A stretch of DNA of 64,000 nucleotides from Gillisella terrae (GCF_004801395.1 NZ_SSOA01000007.1:1-64000); one strand, 5' to 3'. Counted from the first letter of the stretch, positions 1 to 8,860 are shown. The notes: generated by a model not told the origin, from the sequence alone. Numbers and translations are program-made.

Positions 1-2
1 AC

Positions 3-206
3 CTGCACTGGGTTCTTGATACCGTCTTTGCCGAAGATGCGGGGCGCTCACGAAAGAACAATGCGCCCCAAAACCTTGCCATCATGCGACGGCTCGCACT
101 CAACATTGCCACCATGCATCCAGAAAGGGTTCCCATGCGACGAAAACTCAAAAAGGCCGCATGGAACGAGAAATACCTACTCGAGCTCATTCACCATATG
201 CGATAG
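3..206 (+). CDS. ISAs1-family transposase, C-terminal fragment (5' end outside window)
   Basis: An open frame runs from the window edge to a TAG at 204-206 and encodes 67 residues beginning LHWVLDTVFAEDAGRSRK and ending YLLELIHHMR. This matches the C-terminal end of ISAs1-family DDE transposases, which carry the LHWVLD-x-x-F-x-ED-x-x-R-x-RK-x-x-A block and finish with a basic, leucine-rich tail after the catalytic Glu region. The start and the rest of the element lie upstream of the window, so I cannot say whether it is intact. A REP-like half element follows within 10 bases, so the insertion sequence boundary probably lies near 207-240. Family assignment is from memory of the motif. Confidence 0.75.
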   Translation: MHWVLDTVFAEDAGRSRKNNAPQNLAIMRRLALNIATMHPERVPMRRKLKKAAWNEKYLLELIHHMR

Positions 207-211
207 GCCTG

Positions 212-239
212 CCCTTGTGGGGAGGGCTGGGGAGGGGTT
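212..239. repeat. REP-like half element (GGGGAGGG family)
   Basis: The stretch CCCTTGTGGGGAGGGCTGGG and the bases after it differ by one base from the arms of the inverted repeat at 46532-46678. Here only one arm is present, directly after the transposase stop. Confidence 0.7.
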
Positions 240-308
240 CTTGAAACTCAGGAATCTTTCCGCCTTGGACTGTGATGATCAGAAATAATTGCTACCGACC
301 GCATGTGA

Positions 309-653
309 TCACTGCTTCTTGCCCACGGTCGTTGCCTTCGTGTCCCACAACACCCTTACCTCATCCCAATCCGGCACCGTATCGCTCTCAAAGCTCATGG
401 TCTTGCCGGTGGCGATTGCTCCAAAGGCTTTCATCGCTTGCAAATGGGCACCCGCCACAAGATAGCGACGCATGGCGGCCTGATCTTTCCAGACACTTCG
501 TGTGTGGTGAACCCCATTGATGGTGCGGGCATCAACGGCAATGATACCCTCAGCTTTCTTTGCCTGCGCCATGGAGCGGATGGCGTGCCACCAAAAACGC
601 AAGGTGTGGCGTTTGGCTTTGAGCTGTAAGCCGGTGATGGAAATGTAGGGCAT
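309..653 (-). CDS. DUF3291-like / ABM-superfamily small protein
   Basis: This encodes 114 residues. The ATG at 653 is preceded by AGGAAACCCG, a good ribosome binding site, so I prefer it to the in-frame TTG 15 bases upstream. The protein shows the pattern seen in DUF3291 and related dimeric alpha-beta barrel proteins: an N-terminal strand (YISITGLQLK), a FWWHAIRSMAQAKKAEG segment, VWKDQAAMRRYL, and a C-terminal PDWDEVRVLW. Such proteins sit in the antibiotic biosynthesis monooxygenase superfamily, but no substrate can be named. It has no signal peptide or membrane segment and is expected in the cytosol. Its neighbours give no pathway. Confidence 0.7.
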   Translation of the reverse strand: MPYISITGLQLKAKRHTLRFWWHAIRSMAQAKKAEGIIAVDARTINGVHHTRSVWKDQAAMRRYLVAGAHLQAMKAFGAIATGKTMSFESDTVPDWDEVRVLWDTKATTVGKKQ

Positions 654-753
654 CGGGTTTCCTGACAATCAGTTTTAAACTGCGCTTCAACCTCTTATCG
701 ATCCAGCGTGATGATCAGATCATAACTATAGCCAGAAAAACTCTTCGAAAATG

Positions 754-787
754 AAAAAAGCCGAGCTGTTGCCAGCCCGGCTTTTTT
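754..787 (-). terminator. Intrinsic terminator, probably bidirectional
   Basis: GCCGAGCTG and CAGCCCGGC pair around a TTGC loop with one mismatch, flanked by A6 on one side and T6 on the other. It lies just downstream of the DUF992 gene on the minus strand. Confidence 0.8.
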
Positions 788-805
788 CTCACACGCGCTA
801 AAATC

Positions 806-1372
806 TTAGCCCTTGTGGTGCTTTTTGTAATGATGGTGGGTTGGGTGATATTGCACGGCTGGGCCATTATCCAGCGCCTTTGGTGTTGCTGGTGGCACGT
901 AGGCGAGTTTCATCGAGGCGATGGTTGCGCCGAGGTTGATACCCAGTGTGCTTTCCAGCGCAATGGGTTGAAGTGCAACAGAGCCTTCAAAGCCACCGCC
1001 GAGCACGTTCACGGCACCGCCAAAGCCAAGGGCTGCGTTTGCGCTGGTGCCGCCGTAACTGCCTTGCAAGGCACCTTCCATCAGGCGGCTTGGGGCGTAG
1101 ACGGCCCATGCCAGATTGCCAGCCTGCACATAGCCAAGGTCGATACCGAATTTGTTGAGTGTGCCCTCATAATGTTCTGGCGGGGCGTTGCTCGTTGGCT
1201 TGAAAATGCAATCCAGATCACGGCTGGAGCCAACAACGGCGCTGATGCCGGGGCTCATTTTGCACTCCAACATGCCAACCTTGACCGGCCCTGCGTTCGC
1301 GGCGCTCACGCCAAGCGGAAGGGCGACAGCAGCGGCAACAGCCACAGCAGAGATTTTTGCGAACGATGACAT
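806..1372 (-). CDS. DUF992 family secreted protein
   Basis: This encodes 188 residues starting MSSFAKISAVAV, with a clear signal peptide (hydrophobic run, cleavage expected after SAANA). The ATG at 1372 follows AAGGAG with a 7-base spacer; a longer in-frame reading upstream has no such site. The mature part has the DUF992 pattern: an early Cys (MLECKMSPG), a second Cys (LDCIF), the LGYVQAGNLAWAVYAPS block and a long glycine-rich stretch, then a His-rich tail (HPTHHHYKKHHKG) that could bind metal. DUF992 proteins are periplasmic or surface proteins of unknown function in alphaproteobacteria. The gene appears monocistronic, with a terminator at 754-787. Confidence 0.85.
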   Translation of the reverse strand: MSSFAKISAVAVAAAVALPLGVSAANAGPVKVGMLECKMSPGISAVVGSSRDLDCIFKPTSNAPPEHYEGTLNKFGIDLGYVQAGNLAWAVYAPSRLMEGALQGSYGGTSANAALGFGGAVNVLGGGFEGSVALQPIALESTLGINLGATIASMKLAYVPPATPKALDNGPAVQYHPTHHHYKKHHKG

Positions 1373-1530
1373 GAAACACTCCTTCATGGATATAATTCTA
1401 TCAGATGAGTCTATGCCGACGAATCGGGCAAGATCATGCTGCGGGAATAACGTAACTCTTAATATTTTGTTCCTTCCTTGATTTTTATTGGGTCTTTCAC
1501 AAGAAGGTGATTGGTCTGTTGCAAGCTCGC

Positions 1531-2142
1531 TCAAGTGTTGACCTGCGCCCGAATGCGCTCTGCAATTGGTAATGCCAGATAACGCGCTTTTTGCTCTTGG
1601 CTGAGAGACTTGAAAGCCACACCCATCATGTCTTTGAGCATCAGCCGGTCTTGGGCAAAGGGTGCGTGAAACACGTCCATTTCTGTCTGGACCCAGCCGC
1701 CTTGCAGCACGCGGCAATAGGCACCGGGCCTTTCTGCCTGTGTGTAGCGTTTGGCAAAACGGGCATCCTGCATGCGAGCGGAAAAGGTGGCGCAGGGGAT
1801 GCGCGGTGCACTGATCTCCAGCAGAATATCGCCGATCTGCAATCGGTCCCCCACTGCGAGATCACGATTATCAAGACCATCAATCACCAGATTTTCTCCA
1901 AACGTGCCGGGCTCCAGCGCGGTGCCCAGTTGCTCCTGCCACCAGTTAAGTGTGAGGGAGCCTTCGAGGTAAATTGCCTGATCCAGCCCGCCGTGGTGCT
2001 TGCGATTGAGAATCGAATCACCCACCAGTCCGTGCGCATCCACCATCACCGGGCCTGTGACCGGTGCTTTGAAAATACCGGTCTTATAGCTCTTACCCTC
2101 CAGCTTTTGCGGCTGACCAAGGCAGACTGCGGTGATTTTCAT
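1531..2142 (-). CDS. MOSC domain protein (YiiM-like)
   Basis: This encodes 203 residues starting MKITAVCLGQPQKL. It carries the MOSC core: GDSILNRKHHGGLDQAIYL near residues 40-60, FGENLVIDGLDNRDLAVGDRLQIG near 85-110, and the conserved Cys in RIPCATFSARM. MOSC proteins are thought to carry sulfur or act with molybdenum cofactor enzymes; YiiM-type members are linked to reduction or detoxification of N-hydroxylated bases. The C-terminal extension (LSQEQKARYLALPIAERIRAQ) resembles the helical tail seen in YiiM. It is divergent from recR, with 57 bases between the two starts. Function beyond the family is inference. Confidence 0.88.
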   Translation of the reverse strand: MKITAVCLGQPQKLEGKSYKTGIFKAPVTGPVMVDAHGLVGDSILNRKHHGGLDQAIYLEGSLTLNWWQEQLGTALEPGTFGENLVIDGLDNRDLAVGDRLQIGDILLEISAPRIPCATFSARMQDARFAKRYTQAERPGAYCRVLQGGWVQTEMDVFHAPFAQDRLMLKDMMGVAFKSLSQEQKARYLALPIAERIRAQVNT

Positions 2143-2199
2143 GGGATGATCCGATCTTCTGTGATTCCGTTTGGATGCGATATGGGATAGATAAGCGCC

Positions 2200-2805
2200 A
2201 TGGCAAAGCGAGTCACTGGTCCCGAAATTGAAAAACTCATCCAGCTTTTGGCAAAAGTGCCGGGCCTTGGTCCGCGCTCGGCCCGGCGGGCTGCACTGCA
2301 TCTGATCAAAAAGCGCGAACAATTGATGGGGCCTTTGGCGCAGGCCATGGGCGATGCCCATGCCAAGGTGAAAATCTGCTCGTGCTGCGGCAATGTGGAT
2401 ACCGTTGACCCCTGCACGGTCTGCACCGATGAGCGCCGCGACCAATCGGTGATCATTGTGGTCGAAGACGTGTCTGACCTTTGGGCGCTGGAGCGCTCCG
2501 GCGCGATGAATGTGGCCTATCATGTGCTGGGCGGTACGCTCTCGCCGCTGGATGGCGTGGGGCCGGATGACCTCAACATCAAGGGCCTGATTGATCGGGT
2601 GGCCAAGGGCGGCGTGCGCGAAATCATCATTGCCGTGAATGCCACGGTGGAAGGGCAAACCACAGCCCATTATATCACCGATCATCTGGCCGATCTGGAT
2701 GTGAAAATCACCCGTCTGGCCCATGGCGTGCCGGTGGGTGGCGAGCTGGATTATCTGGATGAAGGCACATTGTCGGCAGCGCTGCGCGCCCGCACACTCA
2801 TTTAA
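2200..2805 (+). CDS. recR: Recombination mediator protein RecR
   Basis: This encodes 201 residues, the usual length of RecR. It has the N-terminal helix-hairpin-helix ([16 protein letters not shown], residues 19-34), the zinc finger with Cys60, Cys63, Cys72 and Cys75 ([16 protein letters not shown]), and a Toprim domain starting at [12 protein letters not shown]. RecR acts with RecF and RecO to load RecA on gapped DNA. In related rhizobia recR often follows dnaX and a YbaB gene; here the upstream neighbour is a divergent MOSC gene, so that pair is not attached. The lytic transglycosylase follows on the same strand 65 bases later. Confidence 0.97.
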   Translation: MAKRVTGPEIEKLIQLLAKVPGLGPRSARRAALHLIKKREQLMGPLAQAMGDAHAKVKICSCCGNVDTVDPCTVCTDERRDQSVIIVVEDVSDLWALERSGAMNVAYHVLGGTLSPLDGVGPDDLNIKGLIDRVAKGGVREIIIAVNATVEGQTTAHYITDHLADLDVKITRLAHGVPVGGELDYLDEGTLSAALRARTLI

Positions 2806-2870
2806 CGCGCGCTGATTTGATTGGCGCTAATCTGATTCTCTGAATTTTACGCACCTGTTGGGAGGAAAAC

Positions 2871-4133
2871 ATGGCTCGAATTTTAGCTGCGGCCGTTGTC
2901 TCACTGTCCATGGTCGCCCTGTCCATGACCGTATCGGCTGTACCCGCCAAAGCCGCTCCCTCCAAAGCGCAGGTGGAAAGCCAGTTTCGCAGCTGGATCA
3001 GCCGCGATTTGTGGCCGCAAGCACAAAAGGCCGGTATCTCGAAAGCGGTGTTTGACAAGGCCATGGCGGGCGTCAAGCTCAACTGGTCCTTGCCCGATCT
3101 GATGCCGCCGGGCTTTCCCAAGCCAAAGCAGCGGGCGCAAAGTCAGGCCGAGTTTTCGTCGCCGGGGCCGTATTTTAACGAATCGCGGATGCAGGCCCTG
3201 GCCGCCAGCGGGCGGGCTCTAGCGGAACAATATTCCGGTGCCTTGAAAAAAATCGAAGCGCAATATGGTGTGCCGGGGCCTATTCTTCTGGCGCTTTGGG
3301 GACGCGAGACCGGCTATGGTCGCGCCAAACTGCCCTATGAGGCGGTGGATGTGCTGGCCACCAGCGCCTTTATGTCGACCCGCAAGGAGCTGTTCACCCG
3401 CGAATTGATTGATGCCCTGCACATCATCGAGAGCCGCGACGTCAATGAAAGCGCCATGATGGGCTCAAGTGCTGGCGCACTCGGTCAGCCACAATTCATG
3501 CCATCCAGCTTTTTGAAATATGCCGTCGATGCTGATGGCGATGGCCATCGTAACATCTGGACCTCGGTGCCCGATAGTCTTGCTTCCATGGCCAATTTCA
3601 TGGCGCAAAAGGGCTGGCAGCGCGGGCGTGACTGGGGTTTTGAGGTGAAAATTCCAGAGGGCGTCAGCTGTGCGCAGGAAGGCCCCGATCTGGCAAAGCC
3701 CCTATCGGCCTGGGCAGCCACCGGCATTCAGCGCGTGTCGGGCAAAGCCTTTCCCGACCATGAAATGAAGGCATCGGGCATGATGCTGGTGCCGGCTGGC
3801 ACCCATGGGCCGGAATTTCTGGTGACGCCAAACTTCTACGTGATCAAGGAATATAACAATTCCGATCTCTACGCCCTGTTTATCGGCAATCTGGCGGATC
3901 GGATTGCCTATGGTTCGGGTGCGTTCACTGCCCCATGGGGCAATGTTGGCCACATGCTGCGCTCAGATGTGCTGGCGATGCAAAAGACGCTGGTGGCCAA
4001 GGGCTATGATGTCGGCAAGGCCGATGGTCTGGCAGGCTATAAAACCCGCAGATCGCTGGGACAATGGCAGCAAAAGGCTGGCCTGACGCCAACCTGTTTC
4101 CCGGATGAAAGCCTGAAGGCAAAGCTGCGTTAA
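2871..4133 (+). CDS. Lytic murein transglycosylase (MltB/SLT_2 type) with peptidoglycan-binding domain
   Basis: This encodes 420 residues with an N-terminal signal peptide (cleavage expected near VPAKA-AP). The transglycosylase core spans about residues 35-330 and includes the catalytic Glu in LLALWGRETGYGRAK, the SSAGALGQPQFMPSSFL motif and DGDGHRNIWTSVPDSLASMANF. A short peptidoglycan-binding repeat lies at the end (MQKTLVAKGYDVGKADGLAGYKTR). It is expected in the periplasm, cleaving MurNAc-GlcNAc bonds to form 1,6-anhydro products. GGAGG stands 7 bases before the ATG. Its 3' end overlaps the convergent MFS gene by four bases. Confidence 0.95.
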   Translation: MARILAAAVVSLSMVALSMTVSAVPAKAAPSKAQVESQFRSWISRDLWPQAQKAGISKAVFDKAMAGVKLNWSLPDLMPPGFPKPKQRAQSQAEFSSPGPYFNESRMQALAASGRALAEQYSGALKKIEAQYGVPGPILLALWGRETGYGRAKLPYEAVDVLATSAFMSTRKELFTRELIDALHIIESRDVNESAMMGSSAGALGQPQFMPSSFLKYAVDADGDGHRNIWTSVPDSLASMANFMAQKGWQRGRDWGFEVKIPEGVSCAQEGPDLAKPLSAWAATGIQRVSGKAFPDHEMKASGMMLVPAGTHGPEFLVTPNFYVIKEYNNSDLYALFIGNLADRIAYGSGAFTAPWGNVGHMLRSDVLAMQKTLVAKGYDVGKADGLAGYKTRRSLGQWQQKAGLTPTCFPDESLKAKLR

Positions 4134-5758
4134 TGATGGTCGATATGCGGTTTGTGAAACACGTCATCGGCGGGTGGAATGGCCTGACGCTCGATCATCC
4201 GGTGCACAAAGGGTGGTTTTGAACCTTTGTGCAGCTCTCGCAGCCGGTCGGTAATCAAGGCGTCAGCGTTGGTGCGGCGGTGGTTGTGGCGCACGTAATC
4301 CACCCACGTCGGTGTGTGATAGGTCTCGGTCCAGATGTCGGGGTTTTCCAGATCGCGCATCAAGGCCCAGTTTTGTGCCCCATCGCGAATGCGAATGCGT
4401 CGCCGCTCGACCATGACTTTCAGAAACTCGGTGACGTCCTTGTCGTCGATTTCAAAATCGATCTGAATGACAATCGGGCCACTGCGCGGGCGAATATCCA
4501 GCCTCAGCGGTGGCTCATTAAAGCGGTTGAGCGGGTTGAGATCCAGCGTGGCAAAGGCGGGCATGGGCAAAAGAAAGCCAATGCCAACCCCCGCCAGCAT
4601 CACCACGGCCGAGATCAGCAGTGCATGGCCAGAGCCGAGATTTTCGGCAAACATGCCCCAGACCCATGAACCGCCCGCCATGCCGCCAAAGGTGGCGGTT
4701 TGATAGAGCGACAGCGCCCGTCCCACCACCCAGCGCGGGGTGGAGAGCTGCACGACGGTGTTGAACAAGGACAGCGACAGCACCCAGCAGGCCCCGGCAA
4801 CAATCAGCGCCGGTGCCGTGAGCCAAAACGTGTGGCTGACGCCGGTAATGGCTGCGGCCACCGCAAAGCCTGCAAACGAACAGCGCACGATCTGTTCACT
4901 GCTCAGCGCCTCGCGGATGCGGGCATTGGACATAGCCCCGGCAATGGCTCCAAGGCCAAAGGCACCGAGCAGGCCGCCATAGGTCAAGGGTCCGCCGCCA
5001 ATGCTGTCTTTGGTCACAAGCGGCAAGAGCGACAGAATGGCTGTTGCCGAAAAGCCAAACAGAAAGCCGCGAAACAGCACTTTCATCAGATTGGGCGACA
5101 TCGACACATAGCGAAGGCCTGCGGCTATGGCATGGCCAAGGCTTTCGCGCGGCAATGTGGTTTTCGGATAAACCGGCTTCCAGCGCGCCAGCGCGTAAAT
5201 CATCGAGAGATAGCTGACGGCATTGACGGCAAAGGCCGTTGCCGCCCCGGCCAGCGCCACAATCAAACCGCCAATCGCGGGGCCAACGCTGCGGGTCATG
5301 TTAAACCCCATGCTGTTGAGCGATACCGCCGATGGCAGATCCTCACGCCCGACAATATCCCCCACCGAGGCCTGCCAGGACGGGCTGTTGAGCGCCGTGC
5401 CGCAGCCGATCAAAAAGGTAAAGGCCAGTAGCGACCATGGCGTCAAAAGGCCAAACCATGTGAAAATCGACAAAAGCGCCGACACCGTGAGCAGAAAAAT
5501 CTGCGCGGTCAGCATCACTTTGCGCCGGTCAAAGCCATCGGCAATGGCTCCTGCTATCAGCGAAAACAGCATGATTGGTGCTGTATTGGAGGCCTGCACC
5601 AAGGCCACCATGCTCTCGGATTTCGAGATGGATGTCATCATCCATGCCGCGCCAACATCCTGAATGAGGCCGCCAAAATTGGAGGTGATGCTGGCCAGCC
5701 AGATGGTCAGAAACACTTTGTTCTTGAACGGTGCGAGGGGAGATCGTCTGTCCGGCAC
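4130..5758 (-). CDS. MFS_3-type exporter with C-terminal soluble domain
   Basis: This encodes 542 residues. The first 400 form a 12-helix major facilitator of the EntS-like MFS_3 group (SNFGGLIQDVGAAWMMTS at the start, GFDRRKVMLTAQ between helices 2 and 3, SPSWQASVGDIVGREDLPSA). The last 125 residues are hydrophilic and begin near RPRSGPIVIQIDFEIDDKDV; they look like a dimeric alpha-beta barrel (ABM-like) domain facing the cytosol. This fusion is known in the MFS_3 family but its role is unclear. The substrate cannot be inferred; siderophore or drug export is possible. The gene stands alone, with 204 bases to the CoA-transferase on the same strand. Confidence 0.88.
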   Translation of the reverse strand: MPDRRSPLAPFKNKVFLTIWLASITSNFGGLIQDVGAAWMMTSISKSESMVALVQASNTAPIMLFSLIAGAIADGFDRRKVMLTAQIFLLTVSALLSIFTWFGLLTPWSLLAFTFLIGCGTALNSPSWQASVGDIVGREDLPSAVSLNSMGFNMTRSVGPAIGGLIVALAGAATAFAVNAVSYLSMIYALARWKPVYPKTTLPRESLGHAIAAGLRYVSMSPNLMKVLFRGFLFGFSATAILSLLPLVTKDSIGGGPLTYGGLLGAFGLGAIAGAMSNARIREALSSEQIVRCSFAGFAVAAAITGVSHTFWLTAPALIVAGACWVLSLSLFNTVVQLSTPRWVVGRALSLYQTATFGGMAGGSWVWGMFAENLGSGHALLISAVVMLAGVGIGFLLPMPAFATLDLNPLNRFNEPPLRLDIRPRSGPIVIQIDFEIDDKDVTEFLKVMVERRRIRIRDGAQNWALMRDLENPDIWTETYHTPTWVDYVRHNHRRTNADALITDRLRELHKGSKPPFVHRMIERQAIPPADDVFHKPHIDHH

Positions 5759-5962
5759 GGGCTTTTCCGCTTTATAACGGGATTTCGGGAATGGAAAACG
5801 TTAAAGAGAGAATTTAACGATCGTCGTGTGAGCTGGTGTGAGTCGCTTGGTGCGATTGATGGTCTATATTGGCCATATTGATTTTTTCTTCAACTGATTC
5901 CGGCGCTTGTAGCGTATTACGTGCAGGTCAAACTGGCCCATATTGCGGCAGACTTGACTGTT

Positions 5963-7363
5963 TTAGCTCTTCTCTTGCCAGCGCGCCGCATGACGGCCGA
6001 TGGGGCCCGCTGCAATATCCCAAAACATCGGTGTGCCATCGATGCGCAAAGCCGGTTTGAGCCGCTTGGCTTCGCCCCAGGCAGTTTGCTCAGTCTTTGC
6101 CTCGAAATCCTCTTCGGTTTTGGGGGCTAACGGGCTTTGCCCCTCCACAGCTTTTGGATGGTTCAGCAAAACACCTGCCATGCGCGCCAGCGATGTGCGA
6201 AAGCGTGCGCCGTGGCCGGTTCTTTGCCGTTCGGACAGGCCCCGTAAAGCGGCTGCCGCCAGCAGATAACCCACCGCGTAGTCGAGCGCCTGTACGGGCA
6301 AAGGTTTGGGTTGATCTGTGCCAAACGCCACAATGCCCTGGGCCGCAATGCCGCTGCTCATTTGCACAAGGCTGTCAAATCCGCGCCGATCAGCCCAGGG
6401 GCCGGTCCAGCCATAGGCATTGAGGCTGACATCAATCAGGCCGGGGCGAATGCGTTGACGCGCCTGTGCACCAAAGCCGAGGCGCTCCAGCGCATCAGAC
6501 CGGTAGCCGGATACACATATATCGGCCCCCTCCAGCAAGGTGCAAAATTGCGCGCGCCCGCCATCGGTGGTGAGGTCCATGCGGGCGCAGTGTTTGCCCA
6601 CCGTCATCTCGGCTTCCAGACTTGGCTCTTCCCAGAAGAGCGGATCCAGCCGCAGCACATCTGCCCCATAGCCTGCCAGAAAGCGGGTGGCGGTTGGACC
6701 GGCCAGAACCCGTGTCAGGTCCAGCACGCGAATGCCTTGCAGCGGACGGGCGGCGTTGATGGTGTGGGATCGGACATTGCCGCGCGCCGTCGGCTCAAAC
6801 CACACGAGGGGTTCGCTCATAACCGCTTGCCCTTGCGGATGGAGGAGCCATTCGGCTTGGGTGCGCATGTGGGCGGCGCAGCCGCCAGCGTCGACCACAG
6901 CCGTTTCCAATGCGTCCGCCCGCCAGGTTTTCACCGCATCGGCTACTTTTTGCCGATCGGAAGATGTGCCCAGAACGGCAAGTGCCGCATCACGATGGTG
7001 CCGGGCGTTGGTATGAAGCCTGATCCAGCCGTCGGCTGTTGGGTAATCTCCTGCAATGGCATCCCAGGCTGGTGGCAATTGCCATCCGATGGGGGACACG
7101 CTGCCCGCAAACCATAGGCTTGCAAGACGACGATTCACCTCGATCTGGGCGGTGGAGACGTCATTGATGGCAAGCCATTCGCGAAGCGCCAATCCGGCAG
7201 TCCCAATCGAGGCTGAGGCCAGATCGCTGACCGAAAAGCAGGACGGCCACGCACCGTCACCGGTTTCTGTAAAACAGTCGAGATCATCGGCATTGCCCCT
7301 TAGCGCCGCCCAAAGGGTTGAAAGCATCATCTGTGTTTCTGGCTGTGTTTCAGGCTTTGTCAT
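5963..7363 (-). CDS. CaiB/BaiF-type (class III) CoA-transferase, domain order swapped
   Basis: This encodes 466 residues. The typical class III N-terminal signature (GIRVLDLTRVLAGPTATRFL, GADVLRLDPLFWEE) does not appear until about residue 210, followed by LTTDGGRAQF, GYRSDALERLGFG and RRGFDSLVQMSSGIA; the Asp in the last motif is a candidate catalytic residue. The first 200 residues look like the small domain usually found at the C-terminus (DGWIRLHTNARHHRDA, GGCAAHMRTQAEWLLHPQGQ). The protein therefore seems circularly permuted or duplicated. It is divergent from the HTH-citrate synthase, sharing a 93-base promoter region, which suggests one acyl-CoA pathway. The substrate is unknown. Confidence 0.85.
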   Translation of the reverse strand: MTKPETQPETQMMLSTLWAALRGNADDLDCFTETGDGAWPSCFSVSDLASASIGTAGLALREWLAINDVSTAQIEVNRRLASLWFAGSVSPIGWQLPPAWDAIAGDYPTADGWIRLHTNARHHRDAALAVLGTSSDRQKVADAVKTWRADALETAVVDAGGCAAHMRTQAEWLLHPQGQAVMSEPLVWFEPTARGNVRSHTINAARPLQGIRVLDLTRVLAGPTATRFLAGYGADVLRLDPLFWEEPSLEAEMTVGKHCARMDLTTDGGRAQFCTLLEGADICVSGYRSDALERLGFGAQARQRIRPGLIDVSLNAYGWTGPWADRRGFDSLVQMSSGIAAQGIVAFGTDQPKPLPVQALDYAVGYLLAAAALRGLSERQRTGHGARFRTSLARMAGVLLNHPKAVEGQSPLAPKTEEDFEAKTEQTAWGEAKRLKPALRIDGTPMFWDIAAGPIGRHAARWQEKS

Positions 7364-7420
7364 GGAAGGCCTCCTTCAGCTTTCGATCATGCCTTCACTT
7401 CAAGCCGGATTGGATTTATC

Positions 7421-7450
7421 GTCAATATTGATAATATCAATCAATATGAG
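7421..7450. promoter_or_regulatory. Candidate operator between CoA-transferase and HTH-citrate synthase
   Basis: An AT-rich cluster of overlapping palindromes contains TCAATATTGA (7422-7431) and TTGATAATATCAA (7428-7440), followed by another partial copy TCAATATGA (7441-7449). It sits 7-36 bases before the citrate synthase ATG in an otherwise GC-rich region. A MerR-like protein encoded next to it could bind here; this is inference. Confidence 0.5.
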
Positions 7451-7456
7451 GTTTTC

Positions 7457-8641
7457 ATGCCCGGTTATCTGGCAGCCAAGGATGCGGCCCAGCGTCTCGG
7501 TATCTCAAAAGCAACCCTCTATGCCTATGTCAGCCGTGGTCTGTTGACGGCTTACCCCTCGGACGATGGCCGCAGCAGCCGCTATCTGAAAGATGCCGTG
7601 GAGGTGCTGGCTAAGGAGCGCAGGCGGGGTCGAAAGCCAAAGGAGGTTGCCCGCTCGACCATTGATTGGGGTGCGCCGGTGCTGGAATCGCAATTGACCC
7701 TGATTGAAGGCGGGCGACTGTTTTATCGGGGCCGGGATGCGGTGAAGCTGGCCGAGCACGCAACATTGGAAGATGTGGCGGCTTTGCTTTGGCATGTCGA
7801 TAAAGATCAGGCTTTTCCGCAAGAGCAGCCTGCCTGCGGCCCGGGCTATGGGGCCGTGTTGCAAGCGGTTGCCGGCATGCCCACGCAGGAAACGCTGATG
7901 GCGCTGTTTGCAGCCATCAGCCAAAATGAGCCAACGGCCTTGTGGCAACAGGACACGCCGCGCTTTTGGCCCGCCTGCGGTGCCTTGATCCGCCAGCTCA
8001 CGGCGGCCTCCCTGCAAGCTGAGGTCAGTGCTGAGGCCATTCATCTCCGTCTGGGGCAGGCCTGGGGTCTGGATGCCGCTGGCTGTGATCTGTTGCGCCG
8101 GGCATTGGTGCTCTGCGCCGATCATGAATTGAACGCCTCCGGCTTCACCGCGCGCTGCATCGCCTCCACCGATGCCTCGCTTCGGGCTGCCGTCATCGGT
8201 GGTTTGGCAGCCCTGAGTGGGCCGCGCCATGGGGCCACCACGGTTCGGGTTGAGCGCCTGTGGGACCGCTTGCACTTTGACGCCTTAACGGCAGATCTGC
8301 GTGATCAGCTGGAGGCAGGTTATAGCCTGCCGGGCTTTGGTCATATCCTCTATCCGCAAGGTGATGTCCGCGCCGATGCGCTTCTCAAGCTGATTGTACC
8401 AAAAAGTCATGAAACGCGGGCAATTGTGGAGGCGGTGGAAGCGCTGACCGGTGAAAAACCCTCGATTGATTTTGCGCTGGTGGCGCTGCGCCGGTTTCTC
8501 AATCTGCCGCCCGGTGCGGCGTTTTTGCTGTTTGCCATTGGCCGCAGCGCGGGCTGGATTGCCCATGCATTGGAGCAACGCGCCAATGGTCAGCTCATTC
8601 GCCCACGCGCCGTTTATGTTGGCCCCCGGGCAGAGCGGTGA
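7457..8641 (+). CDS. Citrate synthase family protein with N-terminal DNA-binding domain
   Basis: This encodes 394 residues. Residues 1-50 form a MerR/excisionase-like helix-turn-helix (YLAAKDAAQRLGISKATLYAYVSRGLL, then a basic wing). Residues 70-390 are a citrate synthase fold. Catalytic positions seem intact: His223 in ADHELN, His258 in GPRHGA, His296 in GFGHILYP, Asp338 in PSIDFA, and the Arg in GRSAGWIAH. The HxxY motif is HILYP rather than the usual HRVY. The enzyme could condense an acyl-CoA with oxaloacetate or a similar acid and may also regulate its own region. It is divergent from a CoA-transferase. The true substrate and whether the HTH binds DNA are unknown. Confidence 0.88.
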   Translation: MPGYLAAKDAAQRLGISKATLYAYVSRGLLTAYPSDDGRSSRYLKDAVEVLAKERRRGRKPKEVARSTIDWGAPVLESQLTLIEGGRLFYRGRDAVKLAEHATLEDVAALLWHVDKDQAFPQEQPACGPGYGAVLQAVAGMPTQETLMALFAAISQNEPTALWQQDTPRFWPACGALIRQLTAASLQAEVSAEAIHLRLGQAWGLDAAGCDLLRRALVLCADHELNASGFTARCIASTDASLRAAVIGGLAALSGPRHGATTVRVERLWDRLHFDALTADLRDQLEAGYSLPGFGHILYPQGDVRADALLKLIVPKSHETRAIVEAVEALTGEKPSIDFALVALRRFLNLPPGAAFLLFAIGRSAGWIAHALEQRANGQLIRPRAVYVGPRAER

Positions 8642-8714
8642 GCGGCACAAAGCCTTTTCGCGTCCCGCTGGTGTCGCAGGGGTGGCGTCGTCGGGGTGGT
8701 ATCATAGGAATGAC

Positions 8715-8743
8715 TTGCATTTATGCGATTGAGGGCGTATAGA
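8715..8743 (+). promoter_or_regulatory. Sigma70-type promoter of the rimP-nusA-infB operon
   Basis: TTGCAT at 8715-8720 and TATAGA at 8738-8743 are separated by exactly 17 bases. Transcription would start near 8750, giving a leader of about 110 bases before rimP. Confidence 0.7.
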
Positions 8744-8773
8744 GCCTGTAAATTCTTGATCGTCAGATGAAGG

Positions 8774-8801
8774 GTGGGCCCGCAAGGACCCGCTCTTTTT
8801 T
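8774..8801 (+). terminator. Terminator-like hairpin in the rimP leader (candidate attenuator)
   Basis: GTGGGCCC and GGACCCGC pair around a GCAA tetraloop with one mismatch, followed by TCTTTTTTA. It lies downstream of the promoter at 8715 and 60 bases before the rimP start, so it would act inside the operon leader. It could instead end transcripts from the citrate synthase gene. Confidence 0.7.
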
Positions 8802-8860
8802 ATTGGCGATGACATTCTAAGCGCCAATTTCCCCGGTGCCAATTTTCTAGGAGGACAGGT

